Of a DNA stretch of 64,000 nt, positions 35,220-44,144 are shown piece by piece. The translations under genes and the position numbers were made by a program. Position 1 is the stretch's first letter, and every line of letters begins with the position of its first letter. The notes beneath the pieces were generated by a model. It worked only from the letters and a program-made list of their open reading frames with translations. It made no database searches and was not told where the DNA came from. Source of the stretch: Mesorhizobium sp. WSM3626. GTDB taxonomy: Bacteria > Pseudomonadota > Alphaproteobacteria > Rhizobiales > Rhizobiaceae. Location of the stretch: NCBI RefSeq assembly GCF_000513935.1, contig NZ_AZUY01000002.1:115517-179516 (forward strand), in the 5' to 3' direction.

Positions 35220-36425
35220 TCAATCCGGCCAGCGCAAAACACCCGACGAATCCTTGCGCGCAATTCTCATCGCGTCGCCCGGGCGCTCCTTCGCGGTCAG
35301 CACGGCGTGCAGGCGCTCAGCGACGATCTCCGCCTCGCCGGGATGAAGATTACAGGGGTCGAGGAAGAAATGGCCGCGCTCGACCTCATGGTTGCGCACG
35401 ATGATCGGCGGCGAGCCGGCGGCAAGCGCCGAGGCAAGACCGGCGGCGGTGAAGCGGCTCTCGGGCGAGACGAATATCTGCAGCCGGTCGAGCGGATTGG
35501 CTGTTGGGTCGGGAATGATGATGGCGGCGATGCCGGGCAGTCCCTGCAAAGTGTCCTTCCACAGATTGAGTGCCGCCTCCTCGCGCCGGCGGATGCCGGC
35601 ATGGTCGCGCTTCTCCCAGGCTTCGAGCGCCGCCATGGTGCCGGCGATGCTTTCCTTGCCGACCTTCATGGCGCGGGCGACGCCGCGGTTCTGCAGATAG
35701 GCTGATCGCACAAGGTCCTTGCGGCCGGTGACGATGCCGCTGGTCGGCCCGCTCAGGAATTTGTGGCCGCTGTAGACGACGACATCGGCGCCGCGCGCGA
35801 GGAAGCCGCGCAGATCGTATTCGGACGCGGCATCGACGATGACAGGCACCCCCTTGGCGTGGCAGATCTCGCAGAACTCCTCCAGCGACAGCATGCCGTA
35901 TTGCACGGTGTGGTGGGCGACGACGTAGAGGCCCGCCGCCGTGCGCTCGTTGATCGCTTCGCGCACATGATAGTCCTGGGTGACGCTGACCGTGCCGGCG
36001 GGCACCACCCTGGCGCCGGCGACCCGGACCGACTGGTCGATCGGCGCGCCGTAATTGACGATGTGGCCAAGCTGGATGACGACCTCCGATTTGAGGTCGC
36101 CGGTGTCGTCGGGCAGACGCTCGATGGCGAGCAGGTTGGTTCCCGTCATCGCGCCGGCAACCGCCATGGTGATGCCGCTGGCGCAACAGGCGGTGATAAA
36201 GCCGGCCTCGCCGCCGGTGAGGCGCGCGACAACCGTGCTCGCGGCGCGCTGCAGATCGTCCATCTCAACCCATTGCGAGGCCATTTCGGCCATGGCGCTG
36301 ATGGCTTCCGGGACGATGATCGAGGCGCCGAGCGCGGTCATGGTGCCGGAGACGTTGATGATCGGCCGCAAGCCCAGCCGTTCGCGGATGGTGGTGTTGG
36401 AGCCGGTGTCGGAATAGGTTTTCAT
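35220..36425 (-). CDS. SelA-fold PLP-dependent enzyme (DgaE/YhfS-like lyase or aminotransferase)
   Basis: 401 aa. The fold is that of L-seryl-tRNA(Sec) selenium transferase relatives, which in catabolism include D-glucosaminate-6-phosphate ammonia-lyase and similar amine-releasing enzymes. Seen are [14 protein letters not shown] (N terminus), [14 protein letters not shown] (PLP Asp, near residue 200), and the Schiff-base Lys in [14 protein letters not shown] (near 222). There is no selenocysteine machinery nearby, so a catabolic role is likely. It ends a minus-strand cluster with RidA and an amino-acid ABC transporter. The substrate is unknown, perhaps a D-amino acid or amino-sugar acid. Confidence 0.82.
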   Translation of the reverse strand: MKTYSDTGSNTTIRERLGLRPIINVSGTMTALGASIIVPEAISAMAEMASQWVEMDDLQRAASTVVARLTGGEAGFITACCASGITMAVAGAMTGTNLLAIERLPDDTGDLKSEVVIQLGHIVNYGAPIDQSVRVAGARVVPAGTVSVTQDYHVREAINERTAAGLYVVAHHTVQYGMLSLEEFCEICHAKGVPVIVDAASEYDLRGFLARGADVVVYSGHKFLSGPTSGIVTGRKDLVRSAYLQNRGVARAMKVGKESIAGTMAALEAWEKRDHAGIRRREEAALNLWKDTLQGLPGIAAIIIPDPTANPLDRLQIFVSPESRFTAAGLASALAAGSPPIIVRNHEVERGHFFLDPCNLHPGEAEIVAERLHAVLTAKERPGDAMRIARKDSSGVLRWPD

Positions 36426-36450
36426 GTGAGCAAATCCCGTGGGTGGCAGG

Positions 36451-36912
36451 TCAGGCGGCGATCTCGACGACCGCTTCGATTTCGACGGTGATGTTTCCAG
36501 GCAGCGAGCCGACGCCGATCGCCGAGCGCGCGTGGCCGCCGATCTTGTCGAAGACATTAGCGAACAGGTCCGAACAGCCATTGACCACCTTTGGATGGTC
36601 GCTGAAGGTCGGCGTCGCATTGACGAAGCCGAGCAGCTTGACGACGCGCACAATGCGGCCGAGATCGCCGGCGGCGGCATGCATGACGGCAAGCAGGTTG
36701 AGCCCGGTCAGCCGGGCATGCTGATAGGCCTGCTCGACCGTCACATCCTCCCCGACCTTGCCGGTGCAAAGTGTGCCGTCGGCGCGCAGCGGCCCCTGGC
36801 CGGAGAGGAAGATCAACCGGCCGCTCTCGGCATGGGTGACGAAGTTGGCGATCGGCGTCGGCGGCTCGGGCAGCGTCAGGCCGAGTTCGGCGAGCCTGAT
36901 ATAAGGCGTCAT
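36451..36912 (-). CDS. RidA/YjgF family imine deaminase
   Basis: 153 aa, the longer RidA subgroup, with a ten-residue-plus N-terminal extension ([20 protein letters not shown]). The core shows [12 protein letters not shown] and [13 protein letters not shown]. RidA proteins hydrolyse reactive enamine/imine products of PLP enzymes, fitting the PLP gene just downstream. The usual Arg of active RidA (in the GSLP..VEIE region) is not present at the standard spot, so catalytic activity is uncertain. The ribosome site AAGGAG is before ATG 36912. Confidence 0.9.
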   Translation of the reverse strand: MTPYIRLAELGLTLPEPPTPIANFVTHAESGRLIFLSGQGPLRADGTLCTGKVGEDVTVEQAYQHARLTGLNLLAVMHAAAGDLGRIVRVVKLLGFVNATPTFSDHPKVVNGCSDLFANVFDKIGGHARSAIGVGSLPGNITVEIEAVVEIAA

Positions 36913-36948
36913 GGATGAAGGCTCCTTGGGCGGCCTGGCCGCCTGGGT

Positions 36949-37743
36949 TTAGAAGTGCGAGGCGCGGAAGCGCGCCAGGAAAGTGCGGAGGCGCTCGTTG
37001 GTGGTCTCCGCCGCGAGGATCTCCTTCGGCGGTCCGACGGCGCTGACGCCGCCGTCGGCCATGAAGACGATGCGGCTCGAAGCGTCGCGGGCGAAGGCCA
37101 TTTCGTGGGTCACCATCAGCATGGTCATGCCGTCTTCGGCCAGGCTGCGCACCACGGCCAGCACTTCGCCGACCAGTTCGGGATCGAGGGCGGAGGTAAT
37201 TTCGTCGAGCAGCAGGATCTTCGGTTCCATGGCCACGGCGCGGGCGATGCCGACGCGCTGCTGCTGGCCGCCGGAGAGTTCAGCCGGCAGGCTGTCGGCC
37301 TTGTGGGCGAGGCCGACGCGGCCGAGCCAATGTTCTGCGATCGATCGCGCCTCGGCCTCCTTCTTTCCCCGCACCTTGGTCAGGCCCAGCATGATGTTGC
37401 CGGCCGCCGTCAGATGAGGGAACAGGTTGAAGCTCTGGAACACCATGCCGGTCTCGGCACGCATGGCGGCAAGATCGCGCTCGCGGCGGCGCTGGCGCGT
37501 TCCGGCCTCGCGGTAGCCGACCTCGTTGCCATCGATGCGGATCGAGCCGCTGTCGTAGCTTTCGAGGAAGTTGACGCAGCGCAGCAGGGTGGTCTTGCCG
37601 CTACCGGAAGGGCCGATGACAGTCACCACCTCGCCGCGCTTCACCTGAAGGCTGACGGAGCGCAACACCTCGACGGTGCCGAAGGCTTTTGAGACGTCGC
37701 GCACGTCGAGCAGTACCGGACCGGCGTTTGGGGCTTCGGACAT
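36949..37743 (-). CDS. Polar amino-acid ABC transporter ATP-binding protein
   Basis: 264 aa. Walker A GPSGSGKTT (near residue 43), signature LSGGQQQRVGIARA (near 157), Walker B ILLLDEITSALDPE. The DEITS (not DEPTS) Walker B is a minor variant. It serves the two permeases upstream. The start is ATG 37743; the upstream frame into the permease gene is rejected. Confidence 0.95.
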   Translation of the reverse strand: MSEAPNAGPVLLDVRDVSKAFGTVEVLRSVSLQVKRGEVVTVIGPSGSGKTTLLRCVNFLESYDSGSIRIDGNEVGYREAGTRQRRRERDLAAMRAETGMVFQSFNLFPHLTAAGNIMLGLTKVRGKKEAEARSIAEHWLGRVGLAHKADSLPAELSGGQQQRVGIARAVAMEPKILLLDEITSALDPELVGEVLAVVRSLAEDGMTMLMVTHEMAFARDASSRIVFMADGGVSAVGPPKEILAAETTNERLRTFLARFRASHF

Positions 37744-37747
37744 CGTG

Positions 37748-38398
37748 CTATTCCCGGATGAAGGAGAAACGCCGCTCGAGCCGCCGGCTGGCGAGCGAGA
37801 GTGCGTAATTGACCGCGAAATAGATGAGCGCGCCCAGTATATAGAGCGGCATCGCTTCATAGGTACGGCCGATGACCTGGTTGATGGCCTGCATCAAGTC
37901 GGTGATGCCGAGCAGCGACACCAGTGCGCTGCCCTTGACCGCGTCGGTGACCCCATTGATCCAGGGCGGCAGGAAGCGCCTGAAGGCCTGCGGAAAGATG
38001 ACATAGGTGAGCCGTTGGCGAAAGGTCAGCCCGATCGCCATCGCGGCCTCGAATTGTCCCTTCGGGATCGAGCCGACCGCGCCCCTGAGATACTCGATGA
38101 CCTGCGCCGTCTTGAACAGAGTGAGCGCGGAAACCGCGGCCCAGAACGACGGCAGATGCAGCCCGATCGCGGGCAGGCCGTAATAGACGAAGAACATCAG
38201 CACCAGGATCGGAATGCCGCGAATGGTGTCCGAGAAGATGCGCACCGCCCAGCGCAGCGGCATTGGTCCATAGACCAGGCCAACGCCCAGCAGGACGCCG
38301 GCGATGAGCGACAGAACCACGACCAGCAGCGAGACCCACAAGGTCACGGCGAAGCCTGCGGCAAGGAAGGGCAGTGCGTAGAGGATCTGGCTCAGCAT
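37748..38398 (-). CDS. Polar amino-acid ABC transporter permease
   Basis: 216 aa; His/Glu/Gln-type permease with five or so membrane helices and EAA loop EAAMAIGLTFRQRLTYVIFP. The start is ATG 38398, one nucleotide after the stop of the other permease gene. The two permeases differ and probably form a heterodimer. Confidence 0.93.
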   Translation of the reverse strand: MLSQILYALPFLAAGFAVTLWVSLLVVVLSLIAGVLLGVGLVYGPMPLRWAVRIFSDTIRGIPILVLMFFVYYGLPAIGLHLPSFWAAVSALTLFKTAQVIEYLRGAVGSIPKGQFEAAMAIGLTFRQRLTYVIFPQAFRRFLPPWINGVTDAVKGSALVSLLGITDLMQAINQVIGRTYEAMPLYILGALIYFAVNYALSLASRRLERRFSFIRE

Positions 38399-38399
38399 G

Positions 38400-39065
38400 T
38401 CAGCGCGCCGCCCTGAACCGGCGCTCCACGAGCCGCAGTCCAAAAAGCATGATGTAGCCCGTCACCAGGTACATGGCGGTGGTGACTAGGTAGACCTCGA
38501 CGATGCGGAAGGTGTTGAAATTGATCCACTGGGCGCCGAAGGTGAGTTCCGGCACCGAGATGACCGAGGCGATCGAGGTGTCCTTGAACAGCGAGATGAA
38601 GGTGTTGGAGAGCGCCGGCAGCGTGATGCGCAGCATGGTCGGCAGGCGTACATGAAGCAGCCTTTGCCAAGGCGTCAGGCCGATCGCCTTGCCGGCATCG
38701 AGCTGTCCGCGCGGGACAGCCTCGAGGCCCGAGCGAAACACCTCGACCAGATAGGCGCCGCTATAGACCGACAGGGTCAGCACAAATGAGGTTGGTGCGC
38801 TGTAGGCCAGGTCGACCACGGTCGGCAGGCCGTAGAAGACGAGATAGACCAGCAGGATCAGCGGCACGTTGCGGATGAATTCGACATAAGCCGCGATCAC
38901 CGCCCGCACCACGCGTCCGGCCGAGACATACCAGACCGCGAGCACCAGGCCGATGACGACGCCGATGGCGATCGAGATCACGGCAAGTTCGAGGCTGAGC
39001 AGCAGGCCGCCCCAGAGCTTGTCGAAATGCCGCCAGATCAGGTTGAAATTGAGGGCATAGCCCAT
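38400..39065 (-). CDS. Polar amino-acid ABC transporter permease
   Basis: 221 aa; second permease with EAA-like loop DAGKAIGLTPWQRLLHVRLP and LSNTFISLFKDTSIASVI. The start is ATG 39065. It follows the binding-protein gene after a strong hairpin, which should keep permease levels below binding-protein levels. Confidence 0.93.
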   Translation of the reverse strand: MGYALNFNLIWRHFDKLWGGLLLSLELAVISIAIGVVIGLVLAVWYVSAGRVVRAVIAAYVEFIRNVPLILLVYLVFYGLPTVVDLAYSAPTSFVLTLSVYSGAYLVEVFRSGLEAVPRGQLDAGKAIGLTPWQRLLHVRLPTMLRITLPALSNTFISLFKDTSIASVISVPELTFGAQWINFNTFRIVEVYLVTTAMYLVTGYIMLFGLRLVERRFRAAR

Positions 39066-39097
39066 GCATCCGCCTCGGTGTGAAGGGCGTCGAGTCG

Positions 39098-39132
39098 ATT
39101 GCGGAAGGACTGGAACGCCGCCCTTCCGCAAT
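39098..39132 (-). terminator. Attenuating hairpin between binding-protein and permease genes
   Basis: ATTGCGGAAGG (39098-39108) and CCTTCCGCAAT (39122-39132) form a perfect 11-bp stem. No strong T run follows on the minus strand, so RNA stabilisation or partial attenuation is more likely than full termination. Confidence 0.65.
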
Positions 39133-39138
39133 CCGGGA

Positions 39139-40011
39139 TCAGATGACCGGGAAGCCGGGGTGACGCGCCGGCGGTTCCTGGCCGAAATAGTCCTTGAAGG
39201 CTGCGTCGTAGAGCGCTGATTCATGGCCGAACATGGCGATGGTGAAGGTCTGGTTGACGAAGGTCAGCCAGTCGAGATCGCCTTGCCGAAGTGCTGCTCC
39301 GTAAAGCATCGAATACCAGCTCTTGCCGGCATCGAAATACTTGTCGGGATTGCGCGAGGCGAGCCAGCGAACGGTGGACAGGTCGACAGCGGCAGCGTCG
39401 GCGCGCTTGGATTCAAGCGCCTGCAGCACGTTGGCCTGGGTGTCGATCTGCAGCACCTGCGCTTGCGGCAGAGCGTAGTGGACCGAGCTTTCGGCGTCGA
39501 CATTCTGCAGGATGGAAATGCGGGTCGCCGAACCGCCGGCGAGCAGCTTGTCGAAGGTCTTGTTCTCGGCGGTCGGCAGCGTCAGCAAGGCAACGCCCTC
39601 GACATAGTAGGGTCGGGAGAAGTTGATCAGCTGCGAGCGCTGGGCCGTCATGGTCATGAACTGGATGGTTATGTCGACCTTGTTGGTGGTGACGTTGGGA
39701 ATGCGCTGCGCCGGATCCTGCATGACGAACTCGACCTTGGTCGGATCGTCGAAAAGGCCCTTGGCGAGGATGCGGCCCATGGTGATGTCCATGCCGACCA
39801 GTTCGCCGGCATCGTTCTCGAAATGCCACGGTGCGTTGGTGCTGCCGGTGCCGACAATCAGCTTGCCGCGGTCGAGCACGGTGCGCAGCAGGCTGTCGGA
39901 TGCGGCTTGCGCTGCGGCCTTCTGCGCATCGACGGTTGCCAGAACGCCTGCCGTCGCAAGTCCCGCCATTCCCAATTTCAGAAAATCACGTCTTCCGGAT
40001 GTGTCGTTCAC
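39139..40011 (-). CDS. Amino-acid ABC transporter substrate-binding protein
   Basis: 290 aa; periplasmic binding protein type 2 (SBP_bac_3). A twin-arginine-like leader (SGRRDFLKLGMAGLATAGVLATV) suggests Tat export. The mature domain has KLIVGTGSTNAPWHFENDAGELVGMDITMG split by the hinge and QRSQLINFSRPYYVEG. The start is the GTG 40011, with AGGAGG five nt upstream; ATGs at 40041 and 40056 lack a site. It is the first gene of the transporter operon, divergent from the IclR gene. Confidence 0.92.
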   Translation of the reverse strand: MNDTSGRRDFLKLGMAGLATAGVLATVDAQKAAAQAASDSLLRTVLDRGKLIVGTGSTNAPWHFENDAGELVGMDITMGRILAKGLFDDPTKVEFVMQDPAQRIPNVTTNKVDITIQFMTMTAQRSQLINFSRPYYVEGVALLTLPTAENKTFDKLLAGGSATRISILQNVDAESSVHYALPQAQVLQIDTQANVLQALESKRADAAAVDLSTVRWLASRNPDKYFDAGKSWYSMLYGAALRQGDLDWLTFVNQTFTIAMFGHESALYDAAFKDYFGQEPPARHPGFPVI

Positions 40012-40078
40012 GGCGACCTCCTTTCGTGTTGTGTTCCCCATGCACAGGCCATGCACGCGACAGCGATTATCAAAGATT

Positions 40079-40120
40079 GTCTCTTACAAGAGACGCATGT
40101 ATCCTGTACAAGACAGATAC
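40079..40120. promoter_or_regulatory. Operator-like palindrome between binding-protein and IclR genes
   Basis: GTCTCTT-AC-AAGAGAC (40079-40094) is a perfect dyad with 7-bp arms. A related half site, GTACAAGACAG, follows at about 40106-40116. It lies in the shared 127-bp gap and is a good candidate site for the IclR regulator. Confidence 0.6.
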
Positions 40121-40138
40121 TAACACCGGGAATCGACA

Positions 40139-40927
40139 ATGCAAGATGGTAGTGTTTTGGCTGTTTCAGCCGACGAGAAGACGCCGGGCTCCCGTGAAAA
40201 GGGTCTCAACCGGGTCCTGGAGATCCTGGAATTTCTTCACACGACGCAGCGTGCGATCGGCATTGGCGATCTCGCCAAGGGGGTCAATGCGCCGCGTTCG
40301 ACCACCTACACGTTGGTGCGGTCGCTAGTCGACGCCGGTCTGCTGGAAATGGCCGGCGACGGCAACCGTGTCTATTTCGGCAAGAAGCTCTACCTCTACG
40401 GAATGGACTATGTGCGCGGCAACGACCTGTTGCGACGCGGGCGCCAGGAGGTCGATCATCTGTCGCGCGAGACCGGCGAGACCTCGGAACTGTGCATGCT
40501 GCAGAGCGGCCGTTACACGATCGTCCATTCCAGCCCCGGCACCAGGCCGTTCCGCATCAGTTCGGCCACCGGCCTGCAGATACCGCTGCCCTGGACCGCC
40601 TCGGGCCGCCTGCTGCTTGCGGGGCTGGATAGAGCGGCGATCGAAGCCATGGTGTCTGACGACGATCTCGTGCTGCCTGACGGCCGCAAGCTGCGGCTCG
40701 AGGATTTCATCGCCGACATCGCAAAGGCAGGGGTGACCGGCTACTGCGTCACCTCGGGTCTGGTCGACGCCTATACGAAATGCCTCGCCGTGCCGGTCTT
40801 TTCAGCGCCAGGCAAGGTCGAGGCGACGATGTGCCTGGTGGTTCCGATCGACACGTCGGAGGAGCGGACCGCCGATCTCATCGGCCTGCTGCGCGGCCGC
40901 GCCGCCGGGCTTTCGATTGGGGGGTAG
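40139..40927 (+). CDS. IclR-family transcriptional regulator
   Basis: 262 aa. The winged HTH (GLNRVLEILEFLHTTQRAIGIGDLAKGVNAPRS, start of domain near residue 22) precedes an effector domain with ELCMLQSGRYTIVHSSPG and GRLLLAGLD. It starts at ATG 40139. IclR regulators often control neighbouring catabolic operons and sense their substrate; here that would be the divergent ABC/RidA/PLP cluster. Confidence 0.93.
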   Translation: MQDGSVLAVSADEKTPGSREKGLNRVLEILEFLHTTQRAIGIGDLAKGVNAPRSTTYTLVRSLVDAGLLEMAGDGNRVYFGKKLYLYGMDYVRGNDLLRRGRQEVDHLSRETGETSELCMLQSGRYTIVHSSPGTRPFRISSATGLQIPLPWTASGRLLLAGLDRAAIEAMVSDDDLVLPDGRKLRLEDFIADIAKAGVTGYCVTSGLVDAYTKCLAVPVFSAPGKVEATMCLVVPIDTSEERTADLIGLLRGRAAGLSIGG

Positions 40928-40962
40928 GTGGAAAGTGCCGGCGAGCGCGAGGCGTCCGCGTC

Positions 40963-41166
40963 TCAGGCGATGATGTCTGGAATGATCTTGTCTTCCAGTT
41001 TCATCAGCCGGTCCTTGAGGGCCAGCTTCTTCTTTTTCATGCGCTGGATCTGCAGCGGGTCGCAATTCATGGCGATCATCGCGTTGATCGCGGCATCGAA
41101 ATCGGCGTGTTCCTGCTTCAGCCGGGAAAATTCGAGGCGAGTATCGGCCTGTTCCTGATCGGACAT
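40963..41166 (-). CDS. YdcH/DUF465 small coiled-coil protein
   Basis: 67 aa with the DUF465 helical hairpin (EFSRLKQEHADFDAAINAMI; MKKKKLALKDRLMKLEDKI). Function unknown; small cytosolic coiled coil common in Proteobacteria. It is divergent from the second DUF465 gene at 41406. Confidence 0.85.
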   Translation of the reverse strand: MSDQEQADTRLEFSRLKQEHADFDAAINAMIAMNCDPLQIQRMKKKKLALKDRLMKLEDKIIPDIIA

Positions 41167-41405
41167 TCTCTACCGTCTGCACGTCTGCGGCGCCCAAAAC
41201 TGGGCCTGGTTGGGCGGGGGCGGCAATTTCTGCCACCGGCGCGCAGCCCATATCACATTTCACGTTGTCGTGGAATGCTACCACGCAGCATTCGACATCG
41301 CCGCCTGATGGTGGCACACTGTCATTGTGCCGTCACAGATGCGACCTGCGGTGGACGTGCCTTTGACGGCTGCAATCGAGGAAACCATGAAAGGGAGAAC
41401 CAATC

Positions 41406-41585
41406 ATGTCTCTTGCATCCCATCTTGATGAGTTGCAGCGGAAACACGGCGACATCGAACGCGAAATCGATGACGCGATGAATCACCCGTCGGTCGACGA
41501 TCTCGACATCGTAAATCTCAAGCGACGCAAGCTGGCACTCAAGGATGCGATTGAGAAACTGAGGGCGCAACCGACCTCGCATTGA
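41406..41585 (+). CDS. YdcH/DUF465 small coiled-coil protein
   Basis: 59 aa (MSLASHLDELQRKHGDIERE, then NLKRRKLALKDAIEKLRAQ). It is a paralogue of the 40963 protein, sharing the basic KRRKLALKD motif. GGGAG lies 9 nt before ATG 41406. It may pair with the other DUF465 protein. Confidence 0.82.
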   Translation: MSLASHLDELQRKHGDIEREIDDAMNHPSVDDLDIVNLKRRKLALKDAIEKLRAQPTSH

Positions 41586-41935
41586 CGCTCACCTGACATA
41601 GTCCGCTCACCACTGGCGGTCTTCCTTGCCGGCGGCGCCTGCCGCCGGTGCAGTGGTTTTAATCTCAGCGATTCCATAAGTCGAAGCTAATATCCTTCAC
41701 GCTCATTTGTGCCCGGCCGCCGTCAGGTCGGCGTGCTGTTTCAGGTCCCCGGCGGGATCAATTGCTGCCAGTGGCGACCTGTCGCCATTGACAAGCCATC
41801 TTTGCTCCTCCACCTCATGCCCGGACTTCAGCGCATCGGACCCGGCTTGTGCGTCCAAGCGGACGCACGGGCTTCAGAGAGACGCATAGCGCTCCAGAGA
41901 GACGCATGGCGCTCCAGAGACAAAAGGCTGCCGGC
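41586..41935. other. 350-bp leader and intergenic region before ispG
   Basis: It contains a hairpin GTGCGTCC-AAGC-GGACGCAC (41849-41868), a perfect 8-bp stem, and a direct repeat at 41875-41920. No gene was recognised. The ispG frame stays open to 41849 but those codons run through the repeat and hairpin, so they are unlikely to be translated. Confidence 0.5.
41875..41920. repeat. 20-bp tandem repeat in ispG leader
   Basis: Unit CAGAGAGACGCATRGCGCTC occurs at 41875-41894 and 41895-41914 with a partial third copy. The second copy carries an ATG in frame with ispG (41906). Confidence 0.75.
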
Positions 41936-43189
41936 ATGACCGGATATTTTTCCTTTCCCTTCCCTCGCCGCACCTCGGTCGGCGTCGATGTCGGCGGTGT
42001 GGTCGTCGGCGGCGGCGCACCGGTCGTCGTACAGTCGATGACCAACACCGACACGGCCGATATCGACCAGACGGTCGCGCAAGTCGCGGCGCTGCACCGC
42101 GCCGGCTCCGAGATCGTGCGCATCACCGTCGATCGCGACGAGAGTGCGGCCGCCGTGCCGCGTATCCACGAGCGACTGTTGCGGCTCGGCATCGATGTGC
42201 CGCTGGTCGGCGACTTCCACTATATCGGCCACAAGCTCCTGGCCGACCATCCGGCGTGCGCCGAGGCGCTGGCCAAGTACCGCATCAATCCCGGCAATGT
42301 CGGCTTCAAGGATAAGAAGGACCGGCAGTTCACCGATATCGTCGAAATGGCGATCAAGCACGACAAGCCGGTACGCATCGGCGTCAACTGGGGCTCGCTC
42401 GACCAGGAACTGTTGACCCGGCTGATGGATGACAACCAGGACAAGGGGTCCCCACTGACCGCGCAGGAAGTCACACGCGAGGCGATCGTGCAGTCGGCGA
42501 TCCTGTCGGCCGAGATGGCCGAAGAGATTGGCCTTAGCCGCGAAAAAATCATCCTGTCGGCCAAGGTCAGTGGCGTGCAGGACCTGATCGCCGTCTACAC
42601 CGAACTCGCCACCCGCTCCAATCACGCGCTGCATCTCGGCCTCACCGAAGCCGGCATGGGCTCCAAAGGCATCGTTGCTTCTTCCGCCGCCATGGGCATC
42701 CTCCTGCAGCAAGGCATCGGCGACACCATCCGCATCTCGCTGACGCCGGAGCCGAACGGCGACCGCACCCGTGAGGTGCAGGTGTCGCAGGAATTGCTGC
42801 AGACCATGGGCTTCCGGCAGTTCGTGCCGATCGTCGCGGCCTGCCCCGGCTGCGGCCGCACCACCTCCACCGTGTTCCAGGAACTGGCGCAGAACATCCA
42901 GGCGGACCTGCGCAAGAACATGCCGGTGTGGCGTGAGAAATACCCGGGCGTCGAGAACCTCAAGGTCGCCGTGATGGGATGCATCGTCAACGGCCCGGGT
43001 GAGTCCAAGCATGCCGATATCGGCATTTCGCTGCCCGGCACCGGCGAGACGCCGACCGCGCCCGTCTTCGTCGACGGCAAGAAGGCGGCGACGCTGCGCG
43101 GGCCGTCGATCGCGGCGGATTTCGAGAAAATGGTCGCCGACTATATCGAACAGAGGTTCGGTCAGGGCGGCAAGGCCGCGGCAGAGTAG
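41936..43189 (+). CDS. ispG: 4-hydroxy-3-methylbut-2-enyl diphosphate synthase (flavodoxin/ferredoxin)
   Basis: 417 aa; the penultimate step of the MEP isoprenoid pathway, making HMBPP from MEcPP with a [4Fe-4S] cluster. Cluster Cys in [12 protein letters not shown] (C-x2-C) and [16 protein letters not shown] (third Cys and Glu). The N-terminal TIM barrel ([19 protein letters not shown]) is normal. The start is ATG 41936; ATG 41906 is possible. A lytic transglycosylase gene follows after 5 nt. Confidence 0.96.
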   Translation: MTGYFSFPFPRRTSVGVDVGGVVVGGGAPVVVQSMTNTDTADIDQTVAQVAALHRAGSEIVRITVDRDESAAAVPRIHERLLRLGIDVPLVGDFHYIGHKLLADHPACAEALAKYRINPGNVGFKDKKDRQFTDIVEMAIKHDKPVRIGVNWGSLDQELLTRLMDDNQDKGSPLTAQEVTREAIVQSAILSAEMAEEIGLSREKIILSAKVSGVQDLIAVYTELATRSNHALHLGLTEAGMGSKGIVASSAAMGILLQQGIGDTIRISLTPEPNGDRTREVQVSQELLQTMGFRQFVPIVAACPGCGRTTSTVFQELAQNIQADLRKNMPVWREKYPGVENLKVAVMGCIVNGPGESKHADIGISLPGTGETPTAPVFVDGKKAATLRGPSIAADFEKMVADYIEQRFGQGGKAAAE

Positions 43190-43194
43190 GCCAG

Positions 43195-44049
43195 ATGCGG
43201 CGTTTCCCCTGGGCGACGCTGATTTTCCTGTGCGGCATGGCCTGGTCGACGCTTGCCCAGGCCGACCCGCCGCAATCGGCCAAGCAGCGGCTGATCGATA
43301 GGGTCTGCAACCTGATCCAGGCGCATGCCGACCAGAACGATCTGCCCCGGGACTTCTTCGCCCGCCTGATCTGGAAGGAAAGCCGGTTCGATCCCAATGC
43401 CGTCAGTCCGGTCGGCGCCGAGGGCATCGCCCAGTTCATGCCGGGCACCGCCAAGATGCGGGGGCTGGAAAATTCCTTCGATATCAACCAGGCGATCCCG
43501 GCGTCGGCTAGATATCTCGCCGAAATGAAGACCAGCTATGGCAATCTTGGCCTGGCTGCCGCCGCCTACAATGCAGGCGAGAGCCGGGTGTCGCGCTGGC
43601 TGAATTCCGGCGGCTTCCTGCCGATGGAGACGGAAAGCTATGTCTTCGACGTGATGGGCGAGCCGGTCGACAAGTTCACGGACCGGGCCTATGCCGGAAA
43701 AGTCGAGCCACTCGATGGCAAGCTGGATTTCGCGGTCGCCTGCCGCAAGCTGCCGGTGATCATGTCGAGAACGGTGGCGATGGCCTCGATCAACATCAAG
43801 CCATGGGGCGTCCAGGTGGCGGGCAATTTCCGCCGCAGCGCCGCGATCAGCCAATGGCTCAGGGTGCGGGGCCGTTTTCCGGCCCTGCTTGCCGGGCATG
43901 ATCCGGTGGTGAGCCGGGTGCGCACGCCGATCGGCCGGCGCGGCATCTACGCCGTCAGGATCGGGATCGACGACCGAACTGCGGCCAATGTCATCTGCCA
44001 GAAACTGCAAAGCGTCGGTGGCGCCTGTGTGGTGGTGCGCAACCGGTAA
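43195..44049 (+). CDS. Lytic transglycosylase (SLT domain)
   Basis: 284 aa; cleaves peptidoglycan between MurNAc and GlcNAc forming 1,6-anhydro ends. A signal peptide (FPWATLIFLCGMAWSTLAQA) is followed by the SLT domain: catalytic Glu in IWKESRFDPNAVSPVGAEG, then AQFMPGTA and AAYNAGE (residues about 48-132). The C-terminal 100 residues may be a SPOR-like or unrelated domain. It is probably co-transcribed with ispG. Confidence 0.93.
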   Translation: MRRFPWATLIFLCGMAWSTLAQADPPQSAKQRLIDRVCNLIQAHADQNDLPRDFFARLIWKESRFDPNAVSPVGAEGIAQFMPGTAKMRGLENSFDINQAIPASARYLAEMKTSYGNLGLAAAAYNAGESRVSRWLNSGGFLPMETESYVFDVMGEPVDKFTDRAYAGKVEPLDGKLDFAVACRKLPVIMSRTVAMASINIKPWGVQVAGNFRRSAAISQWLRVRGRFPALLAGHDPVVSRVRTPIGRRGIYAVRIGIDDRTAANVICQKLQSVGGACVVVRNR

Positions 44050-44144
44050 AGGCCTGAAGACGGCGCCCGTCGCATCCAGCAACAATTTCAGCTATAGCGG
44101 CTATCATCTCTCCTTGGGCAGCAGCCCTGTCATCGCGAGCGCCC

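Noticed and set aside
41313..41331. Short dyad GGCACA-N7-TGTGCC
   Set aside because: Only 6-bp arms in a gene-poor spacer; expected by chance at this frequency.
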